DNA from: Isoetes taiwanensis
Taxonomy: Eukaryota; Streptophyta; Lycopodiopsida; Isoetales; Isoetaceae
Length of the DNA: 64,000 nt
Direction of reading: 5' to 3'
Assembly: GCA_021234155.1 (NCBI GenBank)
Contig: JAJEKV010000072.1
Location: forward strand, 3,602,407-3,666,406
The notes beneath the pieces are model-generated. The model made no database searches, was not told where the DNA came from, and saw nothing but the letters and a program-made list of their open reading frames with translations. The position numbers and the translations under genes are program-made. Positions 49,101-61,244 of the stretch are shown piece by piece. Every line of letters begins with the position of its first letter. The stretch's first letter is position 1.

Positions 49101-52100
49101 ATTGATGACGCAATCTTAGAGGGCAAAGTTTTGAAAGTGCGCCATGATATGCGTGACGCTTTAATTGCGCCGAGGGTTTAGACATCAACACTTTCACTCA
49201 TGCATCGCGGAAGTGTTATCATATGCCAATTCGCTTCGTGAGAAGCCATAATAATAGTTTTAAAGAGTTGGCTTCGCGGTTTCTTAACCGTCAACGACTC
49301 GGATATAGCGCATTACCGATTTCGGATCATGTTAAAGTTTAACCATAATAAAGAGGTGCTTCAAGGTAATCTTCCAAATGCTTTTGGAAGCTATTATTGC
49401 TATAATGGTTTAAGAGGCCAAGAAAAATGAAAGAGAAGCAAAACACCGCGGCAGCACGCCACAAGAACCGCATCCTTTGTGTTCCGCACCTAAGGTCAAA
49501 AATGCCACATTGATTTTTGTTGACATGCTGGTTTTACGACGCCGGGATGTCAAAAAATAATGATTTTTTAGCGTAGCTGCGTGCATGATAATACGCAAAA
49601 GTGTACCACATTGTCATGTTCTCACCGCACATTTGCTAAACCGCTTGTAATAAAATGAGCCGATACAAGGTATTCTACATGTCTCCCTTTGGGGCTTATG
49701 AAGAACAAGGGATGGGAGAGTAAAAATATAAAGGAATTCCGCGATGTCGCCCATGTGATTAATAAACGGCGACGCTCGCGTCGCCTAAGCCCAACTTAGA
49801 GCTACGACCGACTCGTCACTAAAGCACCGAAAAGCACTCCTCTTCCAAAATATCCGGACATCGTGACGAGGAGGTAGATATGAAAACAAAAAAGAAAATA
49901 TTTGGAGTTATTTACGTAAACCCAAGTTCTCATGGGCAGCTATGGAAGGCGACGCCCCTCAAGAGCCAAGCAAAACCTCTTATGTCTATTACATAGTGAA
50001 GGAGCCGGGTTCCATTAGAAGGTTGCGCTTTTGGATTTCTTCAGCGGAACCGCCTTCAAGGGTAGCTTTGATGCAAGGAAAACGGAGTATTGCTTTGAGT
50101 ATGATCGCATTGCTGTCGTTTCGCCGCTTCTTAGATCTTCGGTGATTCTTTGAGAAAAATGGCAAGGCCCGACAAGGAAGAGGAAGGTGATGGTTTGAGC
50201 AAGGTGAAGAGCAAGGTTCCGACATGCCGATATTAATATAACACGGTGGAACTGGATCTCTTCCGTGATGGATCGATGCCAGATGGCCTCGATCGCGTTT
50301 CAAGAGAGGTCATAGAGACCCGCACCGAGAGAAGATCGAAGGCATCAGCAAAACTAGATCCAACTTTCAAAAGCTTGAAGCACCGAACAAGAATATGGAC
50401 TCTATCGCCATCAATAAATCTCGCTAACCGACAAGCCGCATTCCTAATTTTGAGTATCGTGGAATGTTCCAAGGCTGCCCTCGAATGTCCGGTGCCGAAT
50501 TCTTCACAAAGACGTAAGCCGGTACCCCACCGAATATTCTTTCGGCATTGCAGACAAATTGTTGGATAGCCAAAAAAGTTATGCTTCGTGATATGTCGAG
50601 CGCAGCTAAAATGCAAAGATGCAATGGATGTTGATCCCGTAAAAACCGGATATACAGAGTCGACCCGCTACGTATTAATTTCTGCTATCAGGAAAGGAGC
50701 ATATTGCAAGACTAGCCGCTCAATGTGGTGTTGATCCGTAGATCGCATTAGAAACTCGCTGATAAAGCCTTCAAGATTTGTGTCAGAAAGCATTTTGTAC
50801 AAAGTTTTGTTAAAACATTGTGTTTACATTTTCACCTCTTTGGGTTTACTTTATGAGTTATACCTTTTAGGTTCACTATGTATTATACTTTTTGTTCACT
50901 ATGCTTTTGTGTTTCTCAACATTGAATTGGATAAGCAAAGTAGTCCGAAGATCGCTGGTATGATTCTCAGACAATTTATACATCCCGATGGTACCTTGAC
51001 CACAATGTGCTATTTGTATTCTCAGATTCACTTAGGCTGCAAGAATCGCGAATGTACATCCTACGACCACTCTTGATGCCGCTTCAAACCCCTCGCCATC
51101 GTTATGACAGCTTTGGGCTACACGCTCGTATCAAATTATGGCAGCGTTATTTATTCAAACCTAACTTACAATTATTAACGCTTTATTTTGGTTGAGAGGA
51201 ATCATTTACCATCCTGCGATTCACTCTACCTATTTCGTTGTCAAACGAGAAAACGAAATTTCTCTAATTAATGAAACCATGCTTAGAAGAAGAAGAATGT
51301 GCTTGGCTTTGCATCTATGGCTGTCAGAAATAATTGACAATCGAGTCCTTCTCCTTCTATCTGGCCAATTTGTGGCATCGTAAAACACCGCTGTCTAACA
51401 CCATGAAGCCACCATGAAAACAACAAAGCATTACGCATCTTCAATGCATTAACCTAAAAGCTTTCTCGCATAAGCTTCCAATTTGTGGGTATCAAAGAAT
51501 GTTCCGCCATGGCCTGACGTGATCTACCACCGCTTGCATTCAAAAATTTGTGTGTGCATCGACTTCGGGATCATGATTAGCTTAATTTGCAATTCCTTCG
51601 TGATGACGAACCTGGGCCACACAACACCACAAAAGATCACAAGAACAAGAAATCTACAAATTCGCCGAAGTTCCTCGCCGACATCAATCCGGTTCTTGCA
51701 CAACGTAAATCACATGCATAAAAGTCGGATCAATCTTTCCGTGAGCTCACTTCGTAACTCAACAACACTATGATTCGAAGAGCTGGGCTTCATTCATGTG
51801 GCCATGCCAACCCCGCCACCGTCAGCTCATTGAATCCATTCCCAGCCCCGCTGAAAGGAAAGGAGCATGTATTCTTATCCTTCTATCCTCAAACCATGCA
51901 TCTTTAACGCCACAATCACACTCACTCTAAAATACGCTGATTCACGGTTTTTAGATACACACCTCGAATTTGAAATTATGAATATCGTTCATTGCAACGA
52001 AATAATTAGAAGTTTATGGCATTTTCATATGCAAATCATATGGCAATAAGCTTCCAATTATTCCGCTGGTATTTGGCTACCGTGATTTCACCGGCGCGGT

Positions 52101-53000
52101 TTTGCTGGATTTTGGGGTGTATGTATCTCAAATAGTATGTCCGTATACGGGAACGGGTTTAGCCGCTGTTAGCGACCGAAACTAGTGGCCCAAAGGTTGC
52201 AGTGGTTGTTCATTTTGATTTGGGTTCGCATGGCGCGAATTTAGAAGGAGATGGTTGTGAAGGAAAGGAGCCAATTTATTAGGCCATGGATAAGATAGCA
52301 TGATGGTTTCTAATTTTGGGAGAGCAGGGGCGGGCTAGGCCTGAGGAGAAGCAAGATCCGGTTGCTTGGTTGCGTGTGGGTTCCAAGTCCTATTGTTTCC
52401 CATTATTTCTTCTTGCAAGGTTGTTCGGGTCCTCTGAGCTAGGCGTGAGGAGAAGCAAGTCCTATTGTTTCCCATTATTTCTTCCTGCAGTGGAGTTTGC
52501 ATGTTTCGTGCCTATTGTGTTCTTTGAAGAAGGTGGGCATGGTGCCAGCCCGCCTACGCCTTTGATTTCGCCGTCATCCGACTTTATGACTTCTTGATGC
52601 TTTTGTCGGGCCGCCATTTGCCGGTGGACGGTAATTTAGGTAGTCCGGCCTCGCATATCAATCCATGCTCGCTTTTGTTTCGTACCGAAGTTGACTTTGG
52701 GTCATTTAATCAAAAATCACAAAACCCATTTGTGCTTCACCGGCCATGGATGCCGCATGGCAATCACAAATACAAAATGTGGCCATCTAGGGCGAGATAG
52801 AGGTCACTAGTCGAGGCTTCATGTTCACAAGACCTTGAGGTTCCTTTGCTTCCAACCATATGTTCGGGTTTGGACCATTGAAGTGGCAAGTAAAATTCTT
52901 GATGAAAAAATTTAATGGCCTTGATCCTGCATAAACACGTAATATTCTGTAGATCAATGGTCGCAAACATTGAGATGTCGCTTCTACCAGAATTTCCATT
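43100..53000. other. GC-richer tract of short open frames, no recognised gene
   Basis: The base composition is clearly less AT-rich than the flanks, and frames of 60-130 codons are common on both strands. Those with a protein-like look are 46717-46968 minus (Arg-rich, includes GIYDIARRHYDSDIFPHSS), 47022-47249 minus, 47246-47455 minus, 47533-47898 plus and 50246-50569 plus (a charged start, SREVIETRTERRSKASAKLD). I find no reverse transcriptase, integrase, transposase, capsid or cellular domain that I can name, and no long terminal repeats by eye. The most likely origin is old, heavily decayed transposon sequence with retained CpG. This is inference. Confidence 0.3.
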
Positions 53001-53765
53001 TTATATACGGGCCAAATTGTCGACGCGAATAAAGTATTGCCCTCTAAACCAAGTTAAAAGAACAAGGTTGATAGTGTAAAATTAAGAGGATGAACATATG
53101 AACAAAGATGAAGTAGACGAAATCGTTTAATGCAATAACCAAATATAACAATATAGATGTGCAGTAGTGTTGTAATGAGAAATTACGAACTATCAAGTTC
53201 ATGTAATATACTAGGTAGAACAACTAATTAAAGGAACAAGTTGGGAAGATTGGCAATGAAGGAGAAAGTGAATGTATCCAACATATAGGAAAAATCGAGC
53301 GAATAGTCCTTTAGTACATAGAAAGCAAATGCGAGTTTGCATTAAAGGAACACCAAACGTAGTATAGAAGTAGAAAGGCAAAAGAACGAGATTGTGGAAG
53401 GACATGACATATGAAGAAGTTAAAGCAGTACATGGGAGACTATGAAAACTTGCATATATTGCATAAGCGAAAAATGTGAAAGAAGAATGAAAAAGAGTAA
53501 TGTCATGAATGTGAAGGTTTGCATAGTGAGAATGCAGACATAAATAGGGGTTTAAGGTTTGGAAGACAATGAGAAAAGTGAAATAAGTTTGAAATCAAAG
53601 AAGAGAGAAGAAGATAGGATTTTAGAATATGGAAGTTTGGCATAATTTGGACAAATGCATGATGCACAAGTAGTCAAAAGTAGAATGGTAATCTTTAAAA
53701 TTTTGCACAAATTTATCCAAATATATGTAGTTATTGTAAGGTAGTTCAACATCTTCATATCTCTA
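53000..53765. other. AT-rich intergenic DNA
   Basis: Strand-biased sequence (purine-rich on plus), with open frames at 53211-53405 and 53552-53758 on minus that follow from this bias. No gene is seen. Confidence 0.5.
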
Positions 53766-53768
53766 ATA

Positions 53769-53887
53769 CATGTTCTTGCAAGATTCTAATGTTTTAGTTA
53801 AATTGAAATGTTTCTTGCAAGATTCTTATGTTTTAGTTGAATCTAATGTTCTTGCAGGATACTAATGTTTTGGTTGAATTGATTCTT
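53769..53887. repeat. Minisatellite, three units of about 38-40 bases
   Basis: Three successive units share TTCTTGCA(A/G)GAT, then (C/A)TAATGTTTT(A/G)GTT and a GAAT ending, with several substitutions between copies. Confidence 0.85.
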
Positions 53888-53889
53888 AA

Positions 53890-55040
53890 CTGAATCATGT
53901 CCACACACACATGTGTATAGTGATGATCTATTCCATGATCACTATTACTCTTTTATGAAATAGATCTGAACTTGCATTACTATTCATGCCTTTGTCAAAT
54001 AACCATGAGTTCGTCATCACATTTGTATCTATTTGTTTGTCAAACTCTTTGTTTTTTATGCTCTTCATACAAAATAAACAATCCTAAAACTGAAATACTG
54101 GCCATACACAAAAAAGGAACCCTAATCTAAAAATATACTATGTCCAAAAGAAAAACAACACCTTAAATAGTCAGTTGCACAACTTTGTACCCTCAACACC
54201 TTTGGAATTGGGCTCGGACCTTTGCTAGGAATACCTTTATGACCATTATTGTGCAGTTGTGCAAGAGATTATTTGGAGAACGTGGATATGATTTCTGCTA
54301 GAATTCAAGTTCTGTGTGCATGGATCCTGGTCGTAAAATAAGATATCATGTGCCAGACGAAGATCCATCACAGTGGAAACAAAGGCATTGTAAGATAAAC
54401 ATCATTCATTCTTTCACACATATTGAATCCCTTCATTTGCTCTATTAGTTCTTGTCTTGGTTCAACATCATGACAATAGCGTAGTGAAGGCATCATCACA
54501 AATGGAAGCATGTAGGGGCAAGGATTTTTGTGTCCTTCCTAGTGGTGATGTTTTTCTTGTAATCAATTCAACATCTAAAGGTCAGATATAGGAATATGAG
54601 CTGATCCCTTCAGGTTAGTTGCCTAATGGTTGATACCTTTCATCGACTTTTCTTGTCACGAGAGTGCCTAATCAGAAGTATTTATGCTCCAATTTCGGCT
54701 GAATTAAAGAGAAAATGATGGAAAATGTCCAATCCACAAGACTATAATCTTCATATGTAGATATCACAAAACATAAGTTGCTAGATCATAACTTTCATGG
54801 AGCAATGTCTGCATTGAATATTTCAAAATTTTGGATGGCCATAGAGAATATGAAATGCTTTATCCACAGATTATAGATTGTGAGCATCTATATAGAAACT
54901 AACAAGCAGCAATAGAAAGATAAAAAATTTTATGTTGAATGCTTGCTTAGAAGGTGCCAGGAAGGTTTATAAATGGCATGGAACCTTAGGTCTCCCTAGC
55001 CCTAGACCACTTTCTCTCTCTAGCCACATATCACCTTGTG
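53890..55040. other. Intergenic, source of a duplicated segment
   Basis: No gene is visible. The stretch at about 54816-54851 (ATTGAATATTTCAAAATTTT and on to the GATGGCCATAGAGAATATGA word) is repeated almost exactly at about 55042-55080. There it becomes the first unit of the minisatellite, so this is a likely seed of that array. Confidence 0.5.
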
Positions 55041-55062
55041 CATTGAATATTTCAAAATTTTG

Positions 55063-55640
55063 GATGGCCATAGAGAATATGAGCATGAGTAAACTTTGAT
55101 GGCCATAGAGAATGTAAGCATGAGTTAGATAGCTTCTTACGCGGGGTGAGTCGCCTCAGTAAATTGTGAGCATGAGTAAATTATGATGGCCATAGAGAAT
55201 GTAAGCATAAGTTAGATAGCTTCTACGCTGGGTGAGTCATTTCTAAGTAAATTGTGAGTATGAGTAAATTTTGATGGCCATAGAGAATGTAAGCATGAGT
55301 TAGATAGCTTCTTACGTGGTGTGAGTCGAGTAAATTGTGAGCATGAGTAAATTTTGATGGGCTATAGAGAATGTAAGCATGAGTTGCTTCTACGCCGGAT
55401 CGAAATAAGAGTTAGATAGCTTCTTACGCTGCGAGTCGCCGCTTAATTTTGATGGCCAAGTAGAGAATGGGCATGAGTTAGATAGCTTCTACGATCATGA
55501 GTTAGATAGCTTTAGCGGGTGAGTTGCCGCCAATTTTACGGCTATAGAGAATGTAAGCATGAGTTAGATAGCTTACGCAGTGAGTTGCCTATAGCTTCTG
55601 CTATGCGAGTCACCTATAGCTTACGTGGGTGAGTCGCCTA
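55063..55640. repeat. Minisatellite of about 85-base units
   Basis: The marker GATGGCCATAGAGAATGTAA starts units at 55098, 55185, 55273, 55356 and 55451, spaced 87, 88, 83 and 95 bases. A partial leading copy lies at 55063 and decayed copies continue to about 55640. Each unit continues GCATGAGTTAGATAGCTTCT, ACGC, GGTGAGTCGCC and GTAAATTGTGAGCATGAGTA. Later units carry internal deletions and extra copies of the GTTAGATAGCTT sub-block, and they become GC-richer. No coding role is seen. Confidence 0.9.
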
Positions 55641-55644
55641 GCTG

Positions 55645-58600
55645 GCCCTATGTTCGCTTCATTCCAAAGCCTTTCGCCAAGCCTCCATCCTAAAGAATTC
55701 TCGACATTAGCCGAATCGAACCTCCTCCACGTGATTGAACCCCTCCAAACCCCCGTACAACCATCGCGATCATTTATATTTCGGTAGTTATTTCTTAATC
55801 CCATAGCACTTTTAGCTCTTAATCCCCTTGCATACCGCATAACCCCAAACAACCATGGCCAATTTCTTATGTAGCCCCTTGCCCACTCCCAATTTGAGGG
55901 AGACATCCTCAAGCTCAACCCTCTACCAAATTACCGAGAACCAGCAAAAATTTTTCATCGTAGTAGGCAATTGAAGGGCACCACTGTGATGTTGACCAGA
56001 TCTTATTCCATGCACTGTGAGTCCCGCTAAAGAGTTGGCTCAGTCGCGGACATCCGCTGCCGAGAAGCGCCGCAGATTGGTCCGAGGTAAGCCGCATTTT
56101 AGCCGGTATCCGCCGAGGTTACCAATGTACGCGCCGTTGCCGCGAGCACCGGTGAGGCCCTTTTGCTACCACTCATGAGCTGCCCCTCATGCCGCCACTT
56201 CGCGCATCGCCAATTAATGCATTTTGCCGCGACGATTCCCCTCGGGCTACTCTTTGCCGCAGACCTCGCCCCGCAGTCTAACCGGGTCCACAATTGTTAA
56301 GCTCGTGCACCACACACGCTTCCTCGTGAATCGCAAGTAATGTATCATCGCATCTACATCAAATGCCAACAAATAGGAATTGTGCCTCCAGATCGCATTC
56401 TTTGAACCGTGGGGCTTCCTTGGTAGAAAGGGGAGAGTCTCAACCTATTGCACTGTGATATGGATTCTGTATCTTCCCTTTGGCGGAAATATGGGCACAC
56501 GCAGGACATAGATCACGGACTTCGTGTTATCAGACATTTCTCGGTGTTCAACGGTGTACAGCAAAGGGCATTTGGGGAGGGAGGGTAGCCTCGCTACTAT
56601 CTTGGTAACCTTTGGTGCAAATACCACGCGACAAAACAGATGTGAACAATCGCTACTTGTGGGTATGCTGCAAAGATGACGCTGGCAAAGATCCTTCGTG
56701 AAAGATGCTACTTTCCACATGCCAAGAGCAACTTTTTATAACACTCATTCGGTGTAGGTAGATAGATTGGAGCCCTATATCAATCTATATGATGACATAC
56801 ATCAACACAAATAGTTGGGCAAGGTCATACGCTTTGAGACTTTTAATTTACCCATCGCACGAAAGGTGTCCCGGAATTTGAGCCCCGCGCAGGACATGTT
56901 GCGCTTGAACTCACAGAGGTATGGCTTGGTCACATATCAAACGACAACCATATTTCACGCTATATGGCCTAAGTAGCTTGTCATATCGGTAGTATCTTTG
57001 ACCGGGTTATTTGTGTAATGGGTTATAATAAATGTACGCTCTCCACGCACTTGTAGACAGGAGAATCAAGGTGGCCCAAAGGTGGTGGATTACGGTTGGT
57101 AGAGGAATAGTATCCGACCTGGTTACCCATTTTGCATTGAACAAACACTGGACAAGGAAGTGGACTCGCATCACCAACCTTTTCTTGCATGTAAATTGGC
57201 ACTTCCCCGCATCCATTGGCTCCCTAACACCCCGTACCTGCCCCGCTGGCGCTGACACATTTATTGTGCAGAGACCTATGCCCTGGATGTTTGAGCATGA
57301 CCTCAAGGGACTACTCAGATTTCACACTTCAAAGAATAATCGTCTAGTCGACCACCGCCGATGTACCACCGAAATAAAATGATTTAATAAAACCCATATA
57401 TCATCTTTAGAAGGATAATAAAAGATGCACGCCATGCATTACATTTATATCTACGTAAATTACAATTTTATCAACCTATATGTAGTAGCTAATCATGCAT
57501 TGTCTACATTTGGTTGTGTTTGTGACTACACTGCATTGGAGTTTAAGTATGCTAATTGTACATATAGTTCATCTTTTAGGAAATGCTATATTTTTAATGA
57601 ATACAAGCCTTCATTAGTAACACAGATCTCAAATTTCATGTGAAAATGACATAGTAATTGCAAGATTTAAATATAAATATCCAAGGACCATTAATGGTCA
57701 ATACTTAGACTTGTCAAAATTTGATTCATTTAATCAAGATAACACTCTTTTTCAACACGCATATGATAACGCATGTGCATAGAGGTTCTTGATGTCATAT
57801 ATTGCAAAAACTTGATGTCGTATATTGCAAAAAATACAAAGAAACCTACTTCTTTCTTGCTATCATAAACATACTACTGTGTTTGCTGCCAGATGTATTG
57901 TAGGTTTATGATAATAGTGCATGTAGATCATCTTTTATGATGAGCTATTATTTTTTTTATGGATGCAAGCCAATATAGATCTCTAATTTTATGTTAAAAT
58001 AATTTGCTATACACAAGAGTTGAATATAAATGGCCATGGACTATTTATGGTCCACAATTAAACAAATTGCTATACAGTATCATCTCTCTAAATATTATCA
58101 GTAACCATATTTATTATTCATTTGTCATTCATATAATGATAATGATGAATTCTTACCTTCTATAGCATAAGGGATGAGTAGAAATCCACATGGATACAAT
58201 TTGCTTATGCGTCAATGTTATTCCCAATGAGGCAATTCCATAATATTATCAATCAGAGTATTATGCATGTGTCTTATGTTCTAAAATTGAGATCAATACA
58301 GATTAAGATGATAATATTCTTGGTTTTATAATGGGCCTAAGCCTTTTGGACCAGTAATGGTTGCAGACATAGCAGACTATCTTTACTTTTTCGCAATAAT
58401 AGCATTTAGTAGTATTCTTTCTTTCTTATTGCATTGGTATTGCAACTTGTTATGTTTTAAGAATATGACTTTTGAAGGTCACAATTTAAAGCGTATGCTT
58501 CAAAATTCATGAAAGACATACTTTAGCAAATAATTTGAAGTTGATGCTAGAATGCTTAATGGAAACAACAAGATATATGTATTATATATTTTTTAAGAAT

Positions 58601-59330
58601 AGAGTAGCTCACGAACTACTTATTTTTCAAAATTTACATTGTGATCAATTAACAATAATGGTCTCAGGACAGAAATCTTTCTTGATTTTTTGAGGACAAA
58701 GGGTATGCTCGTTTTGTATGCTTTTTTTTTTTTTTTTGCATTTTCCTCATATTCTTGTAAGCTTTCATATTATAATTTTTTAAAGGACAAACTTGAATAA
58801 ATCTTATTTTTCTTCTTCAGGATAGATATAAATTATTGGTCGATTATATTAAAAATTGTACGAAAAACCAAAACATAGAAATCAAGATCAATAAACATTT
58901 TTCTGGGATGAAACAACTTGCGTATTACTTATATTTCAAATTGCAAGTCAAAATTCATTTATTGATAAAAATTAGAGATTTGATTCGAGAACAGCCTTCT
59001 GGGAACCATTATTGGTCTGCAGAAGACAGAAAACAGTTTTGACCCTATCATGTTCGATGAACCCTACCTTCCTTCTCATACCTCGAAATGAGGTGCAGTT
59101 TTTTGTATTGTACTCTCATACTCACATAGAAAAATAGGAAAATATTAAAAAAAATTCAAAAAAGTCATCTCATTAAGATAGTTTTACCTTATGTAAATAT
59201 AAGGCAGTGCATGACCCCCTTGGATTCACGTAAGCATAACTTCCAAGAATGGAGGTAGATACATTTTTAGGTATTTTTCATATGGAATATGATTGCCATT
59301 TCTAAGAAGGGTTTTGTTGAATTTTTGAGC
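55645..59330. other. Intergenic, no recognised gene
   Basis: The part up to about 57.4 kb is GC-richer, with open frames that look partly protein-like (55610-55918, 55915-56097 and 56099-56293 minus; 57032-57382 plus, which includes KVAQRWWITVGRGIVSDLV). I recognise no domain, and a decayed transposon is the likeliest source. From 57.4 to 59.3 kb the DNA is very AT-rich with poly-T near 58722 and no gene. Confidence 0.35.
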
Positions 59331-59334
59331 CATT

Positions 59335-60245
59335 GATTTTATATGAATTTTAGAGTGAAATGCACCATTTTTGGTCCATCGCCTGACAACTCTAGTGTTA
59401 AGACTTTGATGATTGGTCTTGAGAAGAAATTTCTTACCTCAAAGGTAATGGCTCCATAATTTCAAATCGTGCACAATTGCAAGAAGTTTTGAATCATGCA
59501 TTGGATCATCCATTTAGCTGGATTGAGCTTCTTTGATGCATACGCACACTCATGGCCATCTTGCAATAAAGCACATCCAATACTAGTGCCTGAGGCGTCA
59601 GTTACTACATAAAACTCCCATTCAATACAAGGAATCTTTAGAATAGGTGCATGTGTCAAGGCATCTTTGAAATTTTGAAAACTTTGTTTACATACCTTAG
59701 ACCATTGGTATGCTACATCTTTTTTGAAGTAAGGTGGTCAACGAAGCTGCTTTCTTGAAAAAATGCTTAACAAACTTGTGACAATATCCAGTTAAAGCCT
59801 ATAAATGCCCTGATCTCCCTTATAGATTGAGGTTGTGGCCACTTCTGGATGGCTTTGACTATTTCAGGATCCGGCTCAATTCCCTTGCTTATCATGTTAT
59901 TATGGCTCTCACATATACAAGACCAAATACATCTTTTAATTTATCATGCAAAACACTCTGTATTTACACTCACACCACAATATATAGAAGGTGCCACATA
60001 AAACTCAGTCTAATACGAGGTGACGAGGGGAAGTCAGATTAGACCATGTTTTGTGTGACACCTTATATATATTGTGGTGTGAGTGTAAATACATAGTGTT
60101 TTGCATGATAAAACTAAAATACATATTTGATCATGTATCTACGAGAGCCATAATAATAACATGATGGATTTTATGTATGTCAAATGGCCTATGCCAAGGG
60201 GATAGGTTCGTTTCAGTAGAGTATACTTAGCAAGTAGGCATTCTT
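59335..60245 (-). mobile_element. Ty3/gypsy-type retrotransposon pol remnant (RT and RNase H)
   Basis: On the minus strand, reading from 60245 down, the end of the reverse transcriptase (IGHLTYI) is followed, after an inserted foldback element, by SKGIEPDPEIVKAIQKWPQP (about 59830-59890). Then comes the connection region and the RNase H start with VVTDASGTSIGCALLQDG (about 59551-59604) and CAYASKKLNPAKW (about 59510-59550). Further RNase H similarity, shifted in frame, runs to about 59340. At least two frameshifts and several stops break the frame, and no protease, integrase or LTR is visible. It is a dead fragment in plant nuclear DNA. Confidence 0.9.
59891..60165. mobile_element. Foldback MITE inserted in the Ty3 remnant
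   Basis: A near-perfect palindrome of 275 bases. The left arm, from ATCATGTTATTATGGCTCTC to about 60015, pairs with the right arm, about 60034-60165, leaving a loop of about 18 bases. The core TGTATTTACACTCACACCAC of the left arm is mirrored in the right. The element sits exactly between two parts of the reverse transcriptase that are contiguous in intact Ty3 elements, so it inserted after that element. It has no coding capacity. The target-site duplication is unclear, so a Tourist or Stowaway assignment is open. Confidence 0.85.
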
Positions 60246-60489
60246 TGTCAAAACTTTTCTCGTTATGACCGTAGATTCTAGGTTTGGTAGTCCCAAAGAC
60301 TTTATTTGGCACTACTAGTATTAATTCAATCAGACTATGGCTGTACATATTCATATCAGTTGGCCATTCTATTTGCTCTAGTCTGTTTGCTAGTGCATCA
60401 ACATACTTGCCTGCATTTTGGTGGTTAATTTTGATGCATTGCAACCTCAAACATGTTGAGAGCCCATGATTAGAATCTATTACTTGTCA

Positions 60490-60909
60490 AGAATGCGAAA
60501 ATTATGGAGTATTGTGCATGTGGGATGGCCTAACAAGAGACCAACAATGGAGCTGCTCATAGACTTTAGAAGGCTCAGAATGTAACGAAGCAAAATAAAC
60601 ATAAGCAATATAGAGGGGTGTTTGCCCACTTACCTGCAGCTATAGGTATTGATTGAAGAGACATGTATGCGTAATTGCTATTGGGTCCAGGCAAGAGGAG
60701 CGAGCATAGCAAGCTAAGCCTCCCCAGCCTCTGTGGCAAGCGCCTCTTTGGTTGTGCAAGGTAGCAAGTTTAGTGAAGTCGTGGATATCTACTAATGGTC
60801 TCGTTTCATATTCCCACATTTCTATAAGAACCAGAACATCATGCTTTTGGAATAGATTCATGCTGGTTAGAAACTTTGATCCATTTGCACCATGGATATT
60901 CCATACCAT
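60490..60909 (-). mobile_element. LINE endonuclease (EEP-type) fragment
   Basis: The frame 60909-60640 begins MVWNIHGANGSKF, the start typical of the apurinic-type endonuclease of plant LINEs (WNIRG motif), then DVLVLIEMWEYE, matching the conserved catalytic Glu region (usually QETK or a similar motif), and GGLACYARSS. After a frame shift at about 60640 similarity appears to continue with SGQTPLYIAYVYFASLH to about 60545. The upstream minus-strand sequence (about 60950-61070) is Lys-rich and could be the LINE's leader or the end of its first ORF. No reverse transcriptase is present. It is a truncated non-LTR element. Confidence 0.75.
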
Positions 60910-61107
60910 GACTCTGAGGATCAGAGCTTCCTATGCTTTGTTCTCTCTTATAATAACTTTGTCCTCAAAGATATATGTAGATTTACCAACAACCTTGTGT
61001 TTGTAAACTTCCGCTAACAATATTTTTCTATCCCTTTGTTGCTGGAGAATTAAATCCTATATCTTGTTCTCTTAGATGTCCTTTGTTAGAATTTAACATT
61101 GATATCT

Positions 61108-61240
61108 ATTATTATTATTTTTCGTTTGAAGGCACGGTTGGTGGGACTTGCACTCGGTCACATCTCCCACCCGATGGTAGTTAGTGGGTTTTGAACCCTA
61201 GTGGGGGTCACCATGATCTGATTCTAGGCTCATGGACATT
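61108..61240 (-). mobile_element. tRNA-derived SINE, copy 2
   Basis: On the minus strand, the B box GGTTCAAAACC lies at 61197-61187, preceded by GGTGACCCCCAC (compare GGTGATCCTCATC in copy 1) and followed by CCCACTAACTACCATCGGGT. The shared tail words GCAAGTCCCACCAACC and TGCCTTCAAAC come next, then an A-rich AAT-repeat end at about 61108-61125. The A box is degraded or absent at about 61225-61240. Its tail matches copy 1 at 37.75 kb. Confidence 0.75.
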
Positions 61241-61244
61241 TAAA

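Noticed and set aside
59827-60042. Plus-strand frame with a copia-RT-like phrase (LTYTRPNTSF)
   Set aside because: It lies in the left arm of the palindromic MITE and antisense to the Ty3 remnant. The resemblance is short and not supported by neighbouring motifs.
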